Source: Fragilariopsis cylindrus CCMP1102 (Eukaryota; Bacillariophyta; Bacillariophyceae; Bacillariales; Bacillariaceae). From it: a stretch of 64,000 nt of DNA. Under the pieces are notes generated by a model that was not told the DNA's origin, did no database searches, and saw only the letters and a list, made by a program, of their open reading frames with translations. The stretch covers positions 1-64,000 of the forward strand of contig FMBT01000407.1 in NCBI GenBank assembly GCA_900095095.1, read 5' to 3'. Shown here piece by piece: positions 43,400 through 54,878 of this stretch (its first letter is position 1; each line of letters opens with the position of its first letter). A program made the translations under genes and the position numbers.

Positions 43400-46300
43400 C
43401 TATTTGTATTGAGCTGACTTCTTTATCCATTGTGCACCTTTACTTGCTACTGATTCCATTTCGTCGTTCGTCATTGAAGATAATGTTCCTCCATCTTTAT
43501 GGAACCAGTAGATTCCAACAGGTCGATGGCCAAAATAGTTCATGGAATGCCAATGACGCATTTCAAGGAGCTTACCCACAACAGAGTGATCAGTAATTGA
43601 AAGATGATTCATCAGACTTTTCCCTAGATCCGTGATGGCTTGTACGGTGATGATATCGTTAAATTCAGGCCAAACAATAGACACGCCGTCAACAGTTCTT
43701 GTAATATAAGCAGAACCAGTTCCACCACCAGTAAACTGGTGACTTGTATTTCTGATGTTAGCATTATTGTGAAACTTAGGACGGGCATCAATTCGTTTCC
43801 ACACAAGCTTGCCATCCTTATCAACTTCGCCAGTCTTTTCAATGGTTGATCCCGTTAGTGGATTCGAATTGCATCCAATCTTCCCTTTCTTCTTTCGATC
43901 AATGGCGTATTGGCAACCGTACATCACTTCCGTGTGAATTTTGTTCCACTCTTCACTATTGAATTTGTGATTATCATCATCATTTCTCAAGGCCATAAAT
44001 AAAGCAATAAGCAACGGAATATGAGAGTTAATACAAAATTTAGAAACACCATTCCATTGTACTACCTTTGGATGGCATGTATCTGGATAATGCATTAATC
44101 CGTGACGAATTGCTGATAAAAGATACTTGAGAGCACGACTCGTTGTGTCTTTTGTTACGAACGAATGTCCAAGGAAAGCGTTTTTTACGTTGCTTATTTT
44201 CCGAAGGACCACAAGCAACTCGGTTGTTTGTTTGGGTGTGAGTTGCCTGTAGCCCGTCTCCAACCGTTGTGTGGGTGTCTTTTCAATTAGGCTGATCTCG
44301 TACGATTTTTTCTATACCAAAAAGGTAGGAGATTCAACAAATAAAAGTTAGATTATAACAGAAATATAAGGATAAACATTGACAACTAACACAAATAGAA
44401 TTAACACGTACCGATTCTTTCAACTTTTGCGCCATATAGTCAATCATTTTCTGTTCTTCTGCTCTCTTCTTGTATCTTATTCCACAAGCTAAAACATTGA
44501 AACAACGACCGTTTGTTGTGGTGATGTCATCGGATGATCGTTTCTTGTTGTTGCTGTTGAACGTTACTGCGTTGCTGAAGGACGATGCACGTTGTTGTGG
44601 TGGATACGATGGTGGATGAAATGAAGTCTTTGACGACAAAGAAGACATTTCATTATTACCGGAAGGTAAGGTCAAAACGGTCTTGTAGATATCATTTTCT
44701 TTGTCATTGTTGTCGTTATCAATGCCTAACGTAGTAGTAGCTGTAGTAGTAGCTGTAGTAGTAGTAGTATCGATAGGAGGTTCCAATTCTTGTTGTTGTT
44801 GCTTGGTTGATGTGTTACCATGATGCGGTTCACCACGATCGCATAAATGATTCGGCAGTGTCGGTCCATGTGTACTGCATAAGCCAGCCTTTTTTGCAAT
44901 TTTATCGCATCCAAAGTGGTGAGAAGAAAGAGACTTGATATTCCTGTGTGTGTTGTCGACAGTAGATTTAAATTGTTTGACTAATTTTCGACTAGCAGCA
45001 GAACGTTCCGTAGATTCCATAAGTACTTTCCATGATTCATTGATCATTTTGGCATCAATAAGACTGTCTTGCTGTGATTGTGGCGTCATGCTGCTGTTGT
45101 TGTTGTGTTCCTCGGCCGTTGTCGTAAATTGTTTGACTAATTTTCGACTAGCAGCAGAACGTTCCGTAGATTCCATAAGTATTGTATCTTGGGAGGGAGG
45201 AGTTGTTGTCAATAGGGTAACCTCTCTCAGAGCCTTTTTGGTCTTTGTGAGTACTTTTATTTCATCAATTTCTACCCACCAATGAACACCACTGCCACCA
45301 ACAACGGATGTATCCTTAGTTAAGAATCTACCATTTTGTTGTTGCACCTGACGAACAACCTCTCTTGCGACAACTGTCTTTTCCTCCGTATCACGAGCAA
45401 GATTGTAATCTTCCTTCCTGAGACGAACCCATTCACGGAAGACTTTATTACCAGGATGAGAATTACTTCCCTTACCTATTCCACTAAGTACGTCTTGAGG
45501 AGTAATTCCACCACCTCGTCCACTAAGTACATCTTGAGGAGTTGTCGTCGATGACGGTGGGTGTTGTTGCTGTTGTTGTGATTGTGGCGTCATCGGTTGT
45601 GGCGGTGATGGATCATGATTCTTATTGTTATTATTATTATTATTCGATTTTGTTGTTACGGTGGCCGGTGCACCTTCTCGTAATGCCTGTCTATTTTTTT
45701 CTAATACCGTTTGTATACCGATTCCACGTCCCGATAAGACATCATGATAGTGTGGAGTTGCAATCCCACCAGTACTACCGAAAGTAGGAGGAGAAGATGA
45801 TGAGGATGAAGAAGCGCCATCAAAAGTTGTACCTGCTGATGGTGCTGATGGTGTACTCGTACCGCCACTACCAAAAGTAGGACCCGTAGACGACGACGAT
45901 GATGGGGGTGTACTCGTACCACCACTACCATCATTAATGTCGCCACCAGAATAAGCGTCAGGTTCCGGTGTTAATCGATTTAAATCCGCAGTCCGTTTTC
46001 TGAAGACTTGGTTTCCAAGACAACTACCTACGAATTTTTTCGAGATACGCATGGGATCACAATTTAATAATTTACTGAGGTAAGTTCGTAATGTGGTACC
46101 ATTTGTTAATGGTAACAAACCTGCTTCAAATTCTTGTATTACACGATTCGCATAGGCTTCTTCTTCGGGTGTCCAATTACCACGTCGTAATTGTTGCACT
46201 TTTTTTTGTTTATTATTATTAGAAGAATTGCCACCACCATTATTATTATTATTTCCATTAATAGGTTGTTGCTGTTGATTCTGTTGCTGGTGTTGCTTAC

Positions 46301-46583
46301 GTTGTTGTTGTTGCTGTTGAACTGACCGTGCTTGTGCTTGTGGATGTTGTTGGGCCTCATAATCATGAAGTACCACTGCGACTGTTGATGCTGCTGATGT
46401 TGTTGTCGTCGTAGCCTTCCTCTTCTTCACTAGATTGTAATTATTATTCGATTTTGTTGTTACGGTGGCCGGTGCACCTTCTCGTAATTCCTGTCTATTT
46501 TTTTCTATACGATTCGACGTCCCGATATTAATGCTTTCTGCTATTAATTCCTCGGCCGTTGTCGTGGGCGATGACGTTGACAT
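43400..46583 (-). CDS. DVLSGRG/DUF6824-like protein with long low-complexity linkers
   Basis: Exon 1 runs from ATG at 46583 to about 44412 (TCG|GTACGT). Exon 2 continues in phase from about 44278 to 43400, giving about 1016 residues. Near residue 145 there is a WTPEEEAYANRVIQEFEAG... segment ending RISKKFVGSCLGNQVFRKR, a helical domain seen in diatom proteins without known function. A DUF6824-type domain lies near residues 355-480 (DVLSGIGKGSNSHPGNKVFREWV, VVRQVQQQNGRFL, HWWVEIDEIKVLTKTKKALRE). These regions are separated by Gln/Asn/Thr/Ser runs. Internal duplications are visible: EKNRQxLREGAPATVTTKSN occurs twice and ESTERSAASRKLVKQF twice. The C-terminal 290 residues are well ordered (GHRPVGIYWFHKDGG) but not recognised. 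The exon 2 acceptor sits after a poor pyrimidine tract, so the exact junction is uncertain. The role is possibly DNA- or chromatin-linked (inference only). Confidence 0.7.
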
Positions 46584-47947
46584 TGATATTGTTTGATATT
46601 GCTGCTGCTGTTGTTGATATTGTTAGTCGTCGTCGTCTTCTTCTTCTTAGTCGTCGTCTTTTGAATGAATGATTAAAGAAGAAGAGGCCAGAAGAGGCAA
46701 AGCATTGCGTTGAACAGCGTGATCGGCAAATAATTACTTTTTTTTCTTTTGACGCAATGATTTTTCGTGAGCACCTCTACGGATGATCACAATCGCGATC
46801 CGATCGCGATATGATCAATCAATCGCGATCATGATATTTCGAGTCACAGACAAAAGCGCGCATGTGCGTGAATCCAATGGTGTGACCTACAGACAGACCT
46901 TGAAAATGACGTCATCACTTCAATTTCTCTACGCGCATGCCTGCGCGCAGTGAAATTGAGGTGATGACAGACCGGATGTGAAACAAGAAAATCCCATGGT
47001 TCAGTTCTTTCAACCAACTTACGACGATGACGACTCGTGGTGGTTGTTGTTGTTGTTGCGCCGTCACTACCCATGATCGATCGTCATCAAGAGAAGGTAA
47101 GGGTTGCCTATATTCATTGTTGTTGTAGTTGTAGGACTAGTAGCGAACTGTAACATCATCACTCATCATATGACGCGCCATGGAGATTGTCGGGAGATGT
47201 GCGGAACGATCGAAGATCCTTTCCAGCAAACTGTACATCCTTCTTATCCCCAATAGCATTCACGAATTTGCTGCTAGCAAACTCAGCTCTGTCATATGAC
47301 ATGTTGTTGTTGTGTTGTTGCGTTGTTGTTATTATTATTATTATTATTATTAGCATCGTCGTACTATCCTTACACAAACAACCAATTGTTTTCAAACTAA
47401 CGGACAACACCACAGGCCGAGGCTGATAATGTTGTGTCAGGTTCCAACAAAAGAGATGTAGAGATAGAGGAAATATGACATGTTGCTGTTGTTGTTGTTG
47501 TGTTGTGTTGTGTTGCTTTGTTATTATTATTATTATTACTAGTTGTTGTTGTCGTTGTCGTTGATGTGTTGTTTGTTAACAATTTGTAATATTATGAAAA
47601 TCTGGAAAAGCGTGGTTTTTTTAGAACTAGGCTAAAATGTCTTACTAGTAGTTTGTTAGTGACAACCGGTAGATGCATATTTATGGAAAAAGAAAAAGAA
47701 GAAAAATTGAATTTTCATAGTGACTGACTGACCGTTGAACGTGTGGTTTGTTTGTGTCTTGTACTTGTAAGTCATTCAGTTTTGAGGTTATTATGCCAGA
47801 ATGCCTTTTTTTAAAAACAACACTCGACAATATCAGTAAAAAAAGTCGTCATTTAATAAAAACACATAAATTTGAAAATCAATCAAATCTCAAATCAAAA
47901 GTCAAATCTAAATTAATTAAACTAACACCACCAAAAAACAAAGCATC
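46584..47947. other. Divergent spacer with GTT/ATT microsatellites
   Basis: Separates the DUF6824-like gene (minus) from the glyoxalase-like gene (plus). It holds GATCGCGATC-type palindromes near 46790-46832, the CRE hairpin listed separately, (GTT)n at about 47041-47056 and 47300-47335, (ATT)n at about 47330-47352, and further (GTT)n/(ATT)n at 47480-47550. The short frames here are produced by these repeats. Confidence 0.6.
46907..46968. promoter_or_regulatory. CRE palindrome with adjoining hairpin
   Basis: TGACGTCA, a full cAMP-response-type element, lies at 46907-46914. It overlaps the left arm of an imperfect inverted repeat with 17-base arms and one mismatch (46911-46927, GTCATCACTTCAATTTC; 46952-46968, GAAATTGAGGTGATGAC) around a GCGC-rich centre. 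In diatoms, CRE-like ACGTCA motifs are known to drive CO2-responsive genes through bZIP factors. It lies about 330 bases upstream of the DUF6824-like gene start. Function here is inference. Confidence 0.45.
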
Positions 47948-49121
47948 ATGGCACCTATGGGCGATAGCGACTCCGACGTCGAAGAAAGTGAAGAAGATGA
48001 TAGAATGAAACAACTCCTTGCTACCTGGGATGACGATAACGACGACGATTCTGATGATAGTTCTGATGACGACGACGATGATGACGACGAGGAAGATCAA
48101 GAACAAGTGGGCGCCACGAAACACGATTTGAACCTTCAGGACAATGTCTTGGATCACATCGTGATTGCTGCCCCAGATTTTGAAGAAGCTTTGAAGGAGT
48201 TCGAGAACATGACCGGAATCAAGCCCTCTGTTGTCGGCTCGCTTCGAGGTCTAGGAACTAAGAGTGCGCGAGTGGGTCTGGATAAAAACGCGTATATTGA
48301 GATTATCGCACCAGATCCCAAGAACTCGGGGCCAATTGGGGCTGCATTGGCTAGAGACTTAGAAGAAGGCACCTTATTACCTTATCACTATGCCATTCGC
48401 TCTAGTGAAGTTACTGAAATGAAGGATGACTATGTACCGAATGAGCTTGGTTGGCAGGTAAGTGTTGTTGTCGATGACGTTGGATGGTTTGAATTTCTAA
48501 TTGACAGTTCCAAAACATCTCACAAACTTTTCTTTCCTTGTTTGCTGACAACAGCCTGATCATATATCTATGTTCGGTGCATCACCAGATGGCACACCGA
48601 AGAAATGGGAAATGTTATATCTTTACGGACACAGAATTGGAGGCTGTGTACCGTTCTACATCGACTGGGGACAATGTGATCATCCATCTGCCTCGATACC
48701 TGAAGTCGGTTCCCTGAAATCATTGATTGTAAGAGCTCCTGCTGGTCATAAAGTACACGACCTCCTGAGCGCTGTGAGTGGAATTGAGGTTGTAGAAGGT
48801 GAACCCATGCTCGAATTTGCATTTGGAAGTCCTGAAGGTACTATAACCTTCTCGGCTGATAATCCTACTGGTGTTAAGTTCCCTGGGTTCGACGAAGGTG
48901 ATACTGGTGCTGCAGGAGAAAATACTGACGATAAAGGTGACTATAAGTTTCCTGGTATGCCAGAGTTGCTGCCTACATCTGGTAAAGGTGGTGGAGATGA
49001 CGACGAAGATAATGAAGAAGTTGACGAAGACGATTCTGACAAAGACGATTCGGACGACGACTCTGACTCTGATGTCGAAGTTTCGGACGTAGACAGCGAC
49101 GAAGATAGCGACGAAGATTAA
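47948..49121 (+). CDS. Glyoxalase-like domain protein with acidic tails
   Basis: Two exons (47948-48457, 48555-49121), phase 0, 358 residues. The core (about residues 57-275) fits the glyoxalase-like (Glyoxalase_3/VOC) fold: DNVLDHIVIAAPDFEEALKEFENMTGIKP, GTKSARVGLDKNAYIEIIAPDP, LYGHRIGGCVPFYIDWGQ. The HIV start and YIEIIAPDP pair correspond to the metal-site strands of VOC proteins. It is bracketed by a very acidic N-terminus (residues 7-50, DDDDDDDDEEDQEQ) and C-terminus (residues 310-358, repeated DEDDSDKDDSDDDSDSD). No signal peptide is obvious. The acidic tails are unusual for glyoxalases and could bind basic partners such as histones (inference). Substrate unknown. Its 5' UTR includes a 29-base block also found at 42885. 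Confidence 0.75.
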
Positions 49122-49565
49122 CTTAGAAACTACGCTCTCGCGAATTCTTTGGGTAGAATCTAAATTCAACGCAATACTAAAAGAATTGTACTATAATTAA
49201 TTGACTATTTTTCCTTTTGCAGAAGGGAGTCTTGTTAACCGTAGCTTATTTATTATTAAATGAATATAAGAATGATAATGATTAATCTCAAGTTTTACTA
49301 CTAGTCAGAAGATATTTCGTTCACAACTTTTCTTTACTTCGGAAAGACAAGATGAATTAATACAACTCCATCGACTGGGTTTAGGGTAGTATATGGTTCC
49401 ATTTTCTAATGTGTGTTTTTATTTTTGTCTAAAGCGAACTTTCTTTATGAAAACCGTTTATTAAAAACAGATGTATTCGTTTTTTTGTTCCAAATTGTAT
49501 TGATGTCTATACCGTACTGATAATTTGACAGCTCTGCTCCATCTTCGTCTATCATGTCACTTCTG
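49122..49565. other. Spacer between convergent genes
   Basis: Lies between the glyoxalase-like gene and the N-acetylglutamate synthase gene. AT-rich, holding both 3' ends. No feature seen. Confidence 0.6.
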
Positions 49566-51641
49566 CTACCGATCCCAAAAAAGTTCGTTTGCATCTAAAT
49601 CACGTAGGCTATTTATTTTTTTCATGTAAATTTTGCTGGCTCTATCGTAGTTATAAGTAGCTTGACGACTTGGAGGCAAGAGGTCCACCCCAACCTCGTC
49701 AAACCCTCGTTCGATGAACCATTCCATCGTTTGTGTGCTCAAAACAAATAGATTAGAAGCTCCCTCTACGACACATACTCGCTCAAGATATCCCAGCATT
49801 GCGTCACCTCTTCCTTTCGCACGATAGATAGGGTTAACGACAAGACAACCAATTTCGGCATAACCATTTTCAAACATCTTTAGTTGACCACTGGCTATGA
49901 GCAGACCATCACGAGTATATACATGATACTGATCAATATCTCTCTCTAGCTCTGCCTTGGTCCGCCCTACTAATATCCCCTCTTCCACGAGGGGAGTGAC
50001 GACTTTGTAAATAGCTGAGGCATCACCCACTGTGGCACGTTGAATACCATCATATAAGTCACCAGATATCATTGTTCCAGAGCCATCCCTCGTGTATAGT
50101 TCCTGCAAGAGACCACCATCATTGGGCGATATCAAATGAACACGCTTGACTCCTGCTTCGAGTGCATTCATACCCCATCCCATTTTGGTCAAGAAAAGTC
50201 GCTCGGCTCCATGGTCAAAGGGGCAATCGTCGAAGTAAACAAATCCTTTTGTTTCCATTCGTACACCATTTAATTCCAATAGTTTGCGCCCCTCGTTGAC
50301 ACGTAGATGCGGGATACTGCTTCTGCGAATCTTGTGGCGAAGCGCCGCATCCCTCCCAAGAAAGTATATAACCTTGCTAGCACCTAACTCACCTGCAGCG
50401 TACGAAGCCAGGTATTCCGAATTGACATTGAAAACTTCTCCGGTAGGACTGAAACCTAACGAGGTCAGGAGAACAATATCGCGATTCTGATGAACCTGGT
50501 GGATCTTTTTTGTTTCCATTCGCCGAACGAAGCCACTGTACTCGTAATCAACTCCGTCTAAGACGCCGAAGGGTTGAGCTGAATAAAAGTTTCCCGAAAC
50601 TACATTTCCCTCACCAACATCGACCTCATCGGTTCCATTACTACTGCTCCTACTAGTTCCCCACGACGACCCTCCTTTGAGAGCACGTGCGAGTTGACGC
50701 TCCACTTCAAATCGAACGTATCCCGCTTCTTCTTTAACGACTCTCAGCGATTCTTTGTCTGTTACCACCATACCCATGTGCTCACTTCTAAGTTGACTAT
50801 CTTCTTTGCATCTTTTATCGATCTGGTATCGACATCCCGCAACAATGACTATCTTCATCCCCAATAGCCATGATAGAGAAATATCATCCATTAGATCTCG
50901 AAAGCCCTTCGGATTCTCATCCATCAAGTCTCCAGGAATGTGAAATACTGCCAATGTATTGCGATGGGATGCTATGTAGTTTGCTGATCCACGGAACATT
51001 TCAATAAAATTTCGGTTACTAAATGGGCTGTTGAGGTCATTGGCAAGGAAGCCCTTCTTTTCGAGTTCATTCTCCATTTCTTGTTGACGTCGTTTGTCTG
51101 TCCGCTCGTATATGTCAACCATTTCTGGGTCGAGGCCTAAGACACTTCCAACCGTTTCTCGAGCACTAACATCAGCGGGAGGGGTAATACTTGATGCTTT
51201 GGCACTGCTATTGTTCCTGCTTTTATTTTTATTTTTGCGTTCATAGCTACTATTGCATGCATGATCAACTTCTTCATTATGTTCAGCCTTGAGGTTGGAA
51301 CTCAAATTCCTGATGCCACTTATTGGGTTTTTTCTGTCACGATAAATGCGGTTGAAATTCGTTGTACCTTCAATCTGAAAAGCAGTTGCTGACAATCGAA
51401 GTTGGTTACCTGATTTTTGTTTGTGAAATTGTCGACTTGATTTATGAAACGATGACGATTGTATTGTTGCTGCTGATAGGCGAGATTTATAACGACTTTT
51501 TATAATATTACCGCCGTTTACCCTACCACACCATCCAGAAACAAATAATGTATATTCACGACATACGCAAGAGGAGAACGTTACGATCAACGTCATTACC
51601 GCTATTCTAGTCGTTAATGTTGTTCTTTCCATCCGAAACAT
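49566..51641 (-). CDS. N-acetylglutamate synthase (amino-acid N-acetyltransferase), organelle-targeted
   Basis: Intronless frame of 691 residues from ATG at 51641. It makes N-acetylglutamate from acetyl-CoA and glutamate, the first step of arginine synthesis. Residues 1-40 form a hydrophobic leader (VMTLIVTFSSCVCREYTLFV), followed by a Ser/Arg/Lys-rich stretch, which suits import into plastid or mitochondrion. The kinase-like half (about 215-480) starts FRGSANYIASHRNTLAVFHIPGDLM and contains LLGMKIVIVAGCRYQID and ALGASKVIYFLG motifs. The GNAT half (about 540-680) shows IYKVVTPLVEEGILVGRT, LLIASGQLKMFENGYAEIGCLVVNPIYRAKGRGDAML (with the acetyl-CoA loop YRAKGRGD) and WFIERGFDEV. This is the bacterial ArgA-like two-domain type, as in plants. 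The 200-residue N-terminal extension before the kinase half is longer than in bacteria. Confidence 0.88.
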   Translation of the reverse strand: MFRMERTTLTTRIAVMTLIVTFSSCVCREYTLFVSGWCGRVNGGNIIKSRYKSRLSAATIQSSSFHKSSRQFHKQKSGNQLRLSATAFQIEGTTNFNRIYRDRKNPISGIRNLSSNLKAEHNEEVDHACNSSYERKNKNKSRNNSSAKASSITPPADVSARETVGSVLGLDPEMVDIYERTDKRRQQEMENELEKKGFLANDLNSPFSNRNFIEMFRGSANYIASHRNTLAVFHIPGDLMDENPKGFRDLMDDISLSWLLGMKIVIVAGCRYQIDKRCKEDSQLRSEHMGMVVTDKESLRVVKEEAGYVRFEVERQLARALKGGSSWGTSRSSSNGTDEVDVGEGNVVSGNFYSAQPFGVLDGVDYEYSGFVRRMETKKIHQVHQNRDIVLLTSLGFSPTGEVFNVNSEYLASYAAGELGASKVIYFLGRDAALRHKIRRSSIPHLRVNEGRKLLELNGVRMETKGFVYFDDCPFDHGAERLFLTKMGWGMNALEAGVKRVHLISPNDGGLLQELYTRDGSGTMISGDLYDGIQRATVGDASAIYKVVTPLVEEGILVGRTKAELERDIDQYHVYTRDGLLIASGQLKMFENGYAEIGCLVVNPIYRAKGRGDAMLGYLERVCVVEGASNLFVLSTQTMEWFIERGFDEVGVDLLPPSRQATYNYDRASKIYMKKINSLRDLDANELFWDR

Positions 51642-53221
51642 AGACGAAGATGCTATAATAGATGTGAAGTGGTGGACGACAAGAATGAATTGATTTAATT
51701 TGTTTGTTCTGAAGTAACGTTAAATCTCATACCACGACCTGCCTCTCTTATTCTTTGACTCGGGTGCTTTTTAGAATTAATTGTTGTTACGAGCATCTAC
51801 CGCACAAGTACGTGTTGCTTTGAGTTTTGAACGACTGATTCCGTGTTTTTGCTTGGATGTTACTAAATCTGGCTAAACGATATTGTGCCGGAACTATTAT
51901 CGTACAGGAGCTTGTACGTCGATGTATAGTGTGATGTTTAAACTCGAATACGGTATTTATGCGGGTGTTTCGAAGTGAAAAATTTAACTATGCTTAGATC
52001 TATTTAGATTTCACAATCGTGCGCGCGTCTCAAAACAGCCTACTACAGTAGTAGAAATAATGGGTGTGAAGCAAACTACTTGTGTGGTGTAGCAGTAGTA
52101 CTGTAGTATAATGTTTCTACTACTAGTACTGTGCCATTGACACCCAGTAGATGTTGATAATGCAGATATTTCAAAGTATCCTTGAGGTCAATCGACTTAT
52201 TGTTTCCACTGCACTGATGGTAACGAACATTAATGATCTTGGGTCCTTTAATCATGTTGGCTATTACATACAGGGAGCAGCTTTGACAGCATTTTGTCCC
52301 TTCGAACAGGACACCCACCAATGTCAAGCAGTAACAATGTTCATTCAATTGTAGCAATTTTACTTGATGCCTCATTTGTGGATCCTTGACTTTTGTCATG
52401 TTGATATGATGGTGGTATAATGGAAGGTTGCATTATTATGTGTACTATCAAGAAGAATGGTTAGAAATTCTGTTACTTCTACCTTCCCTTGGTGATATTA
52501 ATGCTCGCAACACAGAGCAAAATCATTCATTCATAATTTTTCCTCCTGTGGTGGAGGAATGTAACATATAATGGCATTTCCCCCCTCCTTGCAGAACATG
52601 TTCATCACATCAAGTGCTGTGTGATCATATAATGAGGAAAATACAAACAAATGGTGCTATTGGCAGTCACTAGCATTAACAGCTTTATTGAATGTTTTAT
52701 AATTTTAAACAATAAAGGTGTGAAGAATGCATCACTGTTTACATCATTGTCATCTCACCACAAGAGGTATACATGTGGCTCTTTCATTTTGTCCAAAAGT
52801 TGGTAGAAAAATTGTTGTTGTTAATCAGAGCTGGCATGGATCCCAGAGGATCAATCAGCGCTTCCTTACTTCATATCTGATTGGGAAACACTCATATTCC
52901 TCTCCTTTTCTCTAAGTCACATTATGATGCTGTATCTAATTGAATTCTGTCCAAGTCCATTGTCAATATAGAAGGAACAGTATTTCTTGAAATGTTGATT
53001 GATGTTTAATTAATGTGTACTCTAGTTTTAAAGTACTTAACATATGTTTTGTTTCCGTTCAGCATTTAATTAACAAATTTCAAAGCGCCTTCCAACACAC
53101 AACTGAAATTTGAAACATTCGAAAACTTTTTTTTTCTTAAACATTAATTAATAATAAGTGCGGCAAAAACGAGCTATCTAGGAAAAAATATAGCTACAAA
53201 ACATAACTTGCTACTGCTCCT
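51642..53221. other. AT-rich spacer
   Basis: No frame above 107 residues, and none with recognisable content. Several TACTGTA/TACAGTA words and CTACTACTAGTACTG occur near 52090-52130. Nothing to annotate. Confidence 0.5.
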
Positions 53222-54514
53222 ATGCCTAACGTTACTCGTCATTACGTTACCATAGGTCGACAGCTAGAGCCATTTTTCAGTTTTCGCATTGCGTTTGATA
53301 CGAAACCATACACTGGACGATATTTCATCATGAAATTTTCCAAGCCGCTGCCTTCGCGGAAAGAGAACCATTTCAAAGCCCGAATCATCGACAAGGACGA
53401 GGAGGAGTTTCACTCAGATTACCCGTACGGCGATACATATGACAACGAAGATAGAAAAGCAGATGCGATTGAAAATACTCTCTTCGATGCACTGACTACA
53501 GTTGAACGCAGCAATGGGAGTCTCCTCAGTCTGCAACAATTCGGAACTAACTCAGCTGTTGAAATGGGTCGCAGGATTTCGAGCTTGCGTTCTGCGGGAG
53601 AAACGGGCGTCTCCAGCGATGTCAAACTCAATGATAGCGAGACCAGATCGTCGTCACTACACAGTGTAATATCGATGCCAACGTTCATTAAGGTCGAAAG
53701 GGGCAATACGTTTTTGGCTCAGAAATCGTGGGATGCCATCATGTCCGATTCTCTTGAAGATGACAAACGAATGACCAATACCGGCTGTAACAGTAGTAGT
53801 GCTAATGTAAACGAATTTCCAACTTCGAGAAGACGCTCTTGGTCAAAGCTTCGTCGTGAAGTCAAAGGCAAAGATACAAGTACTAAAGAAAATGCTCGTA
53901 TCCCACTTGTAGGAAGACTTGGTAGTAGAATCAAAAAGAAAAACTCCCTTGACTCTCTTAACTCAGACAAATTACCTAATTCGTCATTCAAAGGACAACG
54001 AAATAACCGTAGTGCGGGTACAAACAGCACGTGTAGTCGCGGAGATGTCAGCAACAACAATAAGAATTATAGTTTAAATTATGCCAAAGACTACGACGTA
54101 GAAGTTTCCTTACAAGTTTCCTTACAAGATAGGAAAACAAGTCGGAGAAGACGATCATCAAGAAGAGAAGGGAAATGCAAGAATGTACCATCCACATCTA
54201 CCAGAAGTCAGTTAAATAATGATAACAATAATAATGACAACAATCGCAATCCAAAAGAAATTGATGAGAATGATAGCCAGAGCCAGAAGATACAAACAGA
54301 TCATTTATTCGTCAAAAATGACACTACTATTGTACCGACCGAAGATCCAGATGCACACGTCGAAGATGCAATTACGGAAGAATCTAAAGTCGTCGTTCGA
54401 TTAAATAATCAGCAAATAAATGATTTTCTATTTGAAGCATTGGAAGTGATTTGTTGTGTCGAAGATGGTGGAACTCTCGACATGACTACAGAGATGGTAC
54501 CTCCTCAGTTGTAG
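53222..54514 (+). CDS. Hypothetical Ser/Asn/Arg-rich protein
   Basis: Single frame of 430 residues; ATG at 53222, with an alternative ATG at 53330 (MKFSKPLP). Composition is high in Ser, Asn, Asp, Arg and Lys. A few ordered segments are visible: NTFLAQKSWDAIMSDSLEDD, ARIPLVGRLGSRIKKK and, at the C-terminus, VVVRLNNQQINDFLFEALEVICCVEDGG. SRRRRSSRREG near residue 320 looks like a nuclear localisation signal. A perfect 14-base tandem duplication (TTTCCTTACAAG twice) gives EVSLQVSLQD. No known domain. The C-terminal helix may be the functional part, but this is only a guess. Confidence 0.6.
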   Translation: MPNVTRHYVTIGRQLEPFFSFRIAFDTKPYTGRYFIMKFSKPLPSRKENHFKARIIDKDEEEFHSDYPYGDTYDNEDRKADAIENTLFDALTTVERSNGSLLSLQQFGTNSAVEMGRRISSLRSAGETGVSSDVKLNDSETRSSSLHSVISMPTFIKVERGNTFLAQKSWDAIMSDSLEDDKRMTNTGCNSSSANVNEFPTSRRRSWSKLRREVKGKDTSTKENARIPLVGRLGSRIKKKNSLDSLNSDKLPNSSFKGQRNNRSAGTNSTCSRGDVSNNNKNYSLNYAKDYDVEVSLQVSLQDRKTSRRRRSSRREGKCKNVPSTSTRSQLNNDNNNNDNNRNPKEIDENDSQSQKIQTDHLFVKNDTTIVPTEDPDAHVEDAITEESKVVVRLNNQQINDFLFEALEVICCVEDGGTLDMTTEMVPPQL

Positions 54515-54878
54515 TCGTGGCTGTGGTGTATACACTGTACAGTAGTTGCAATCTAATCCAACTGGCATAATTGGAAAGCATACCAAAATCATCTTGTTGA
54601 TATACAGACTGCATATAATATATGATATATTACGGCATATGAGCTCTTATTTTTCTACTAATCAAACAGATAGATGCGAAGGCAAGTGGGGATGCAGGGG
54701 ATCTTTAAACAGTACCGATATTTAAAGAATTATTAACTCTTGTGTGGTTTCTTTTTTGACGGGTTTTCATAAACAGTATACAATAATTGAAGAAAAAATA
54801 CAATAATTCTATGTAATATATAATATACTAGTGAATGACGGGATTAAATAAAAGAAGATACATCTATTATATTTTATA
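54515..54878. other. Short spacer between convergent genes
   Basis: AT-rich 3' flanks of the two neighbouring genes; no feature seen. Confidence 0.6.

Noticed and set aside
45542-45787. Plus-strand frames within the DUF6824 gene
   Set aside because: Produced by antisense of Gln/Asn/Thr repeats.
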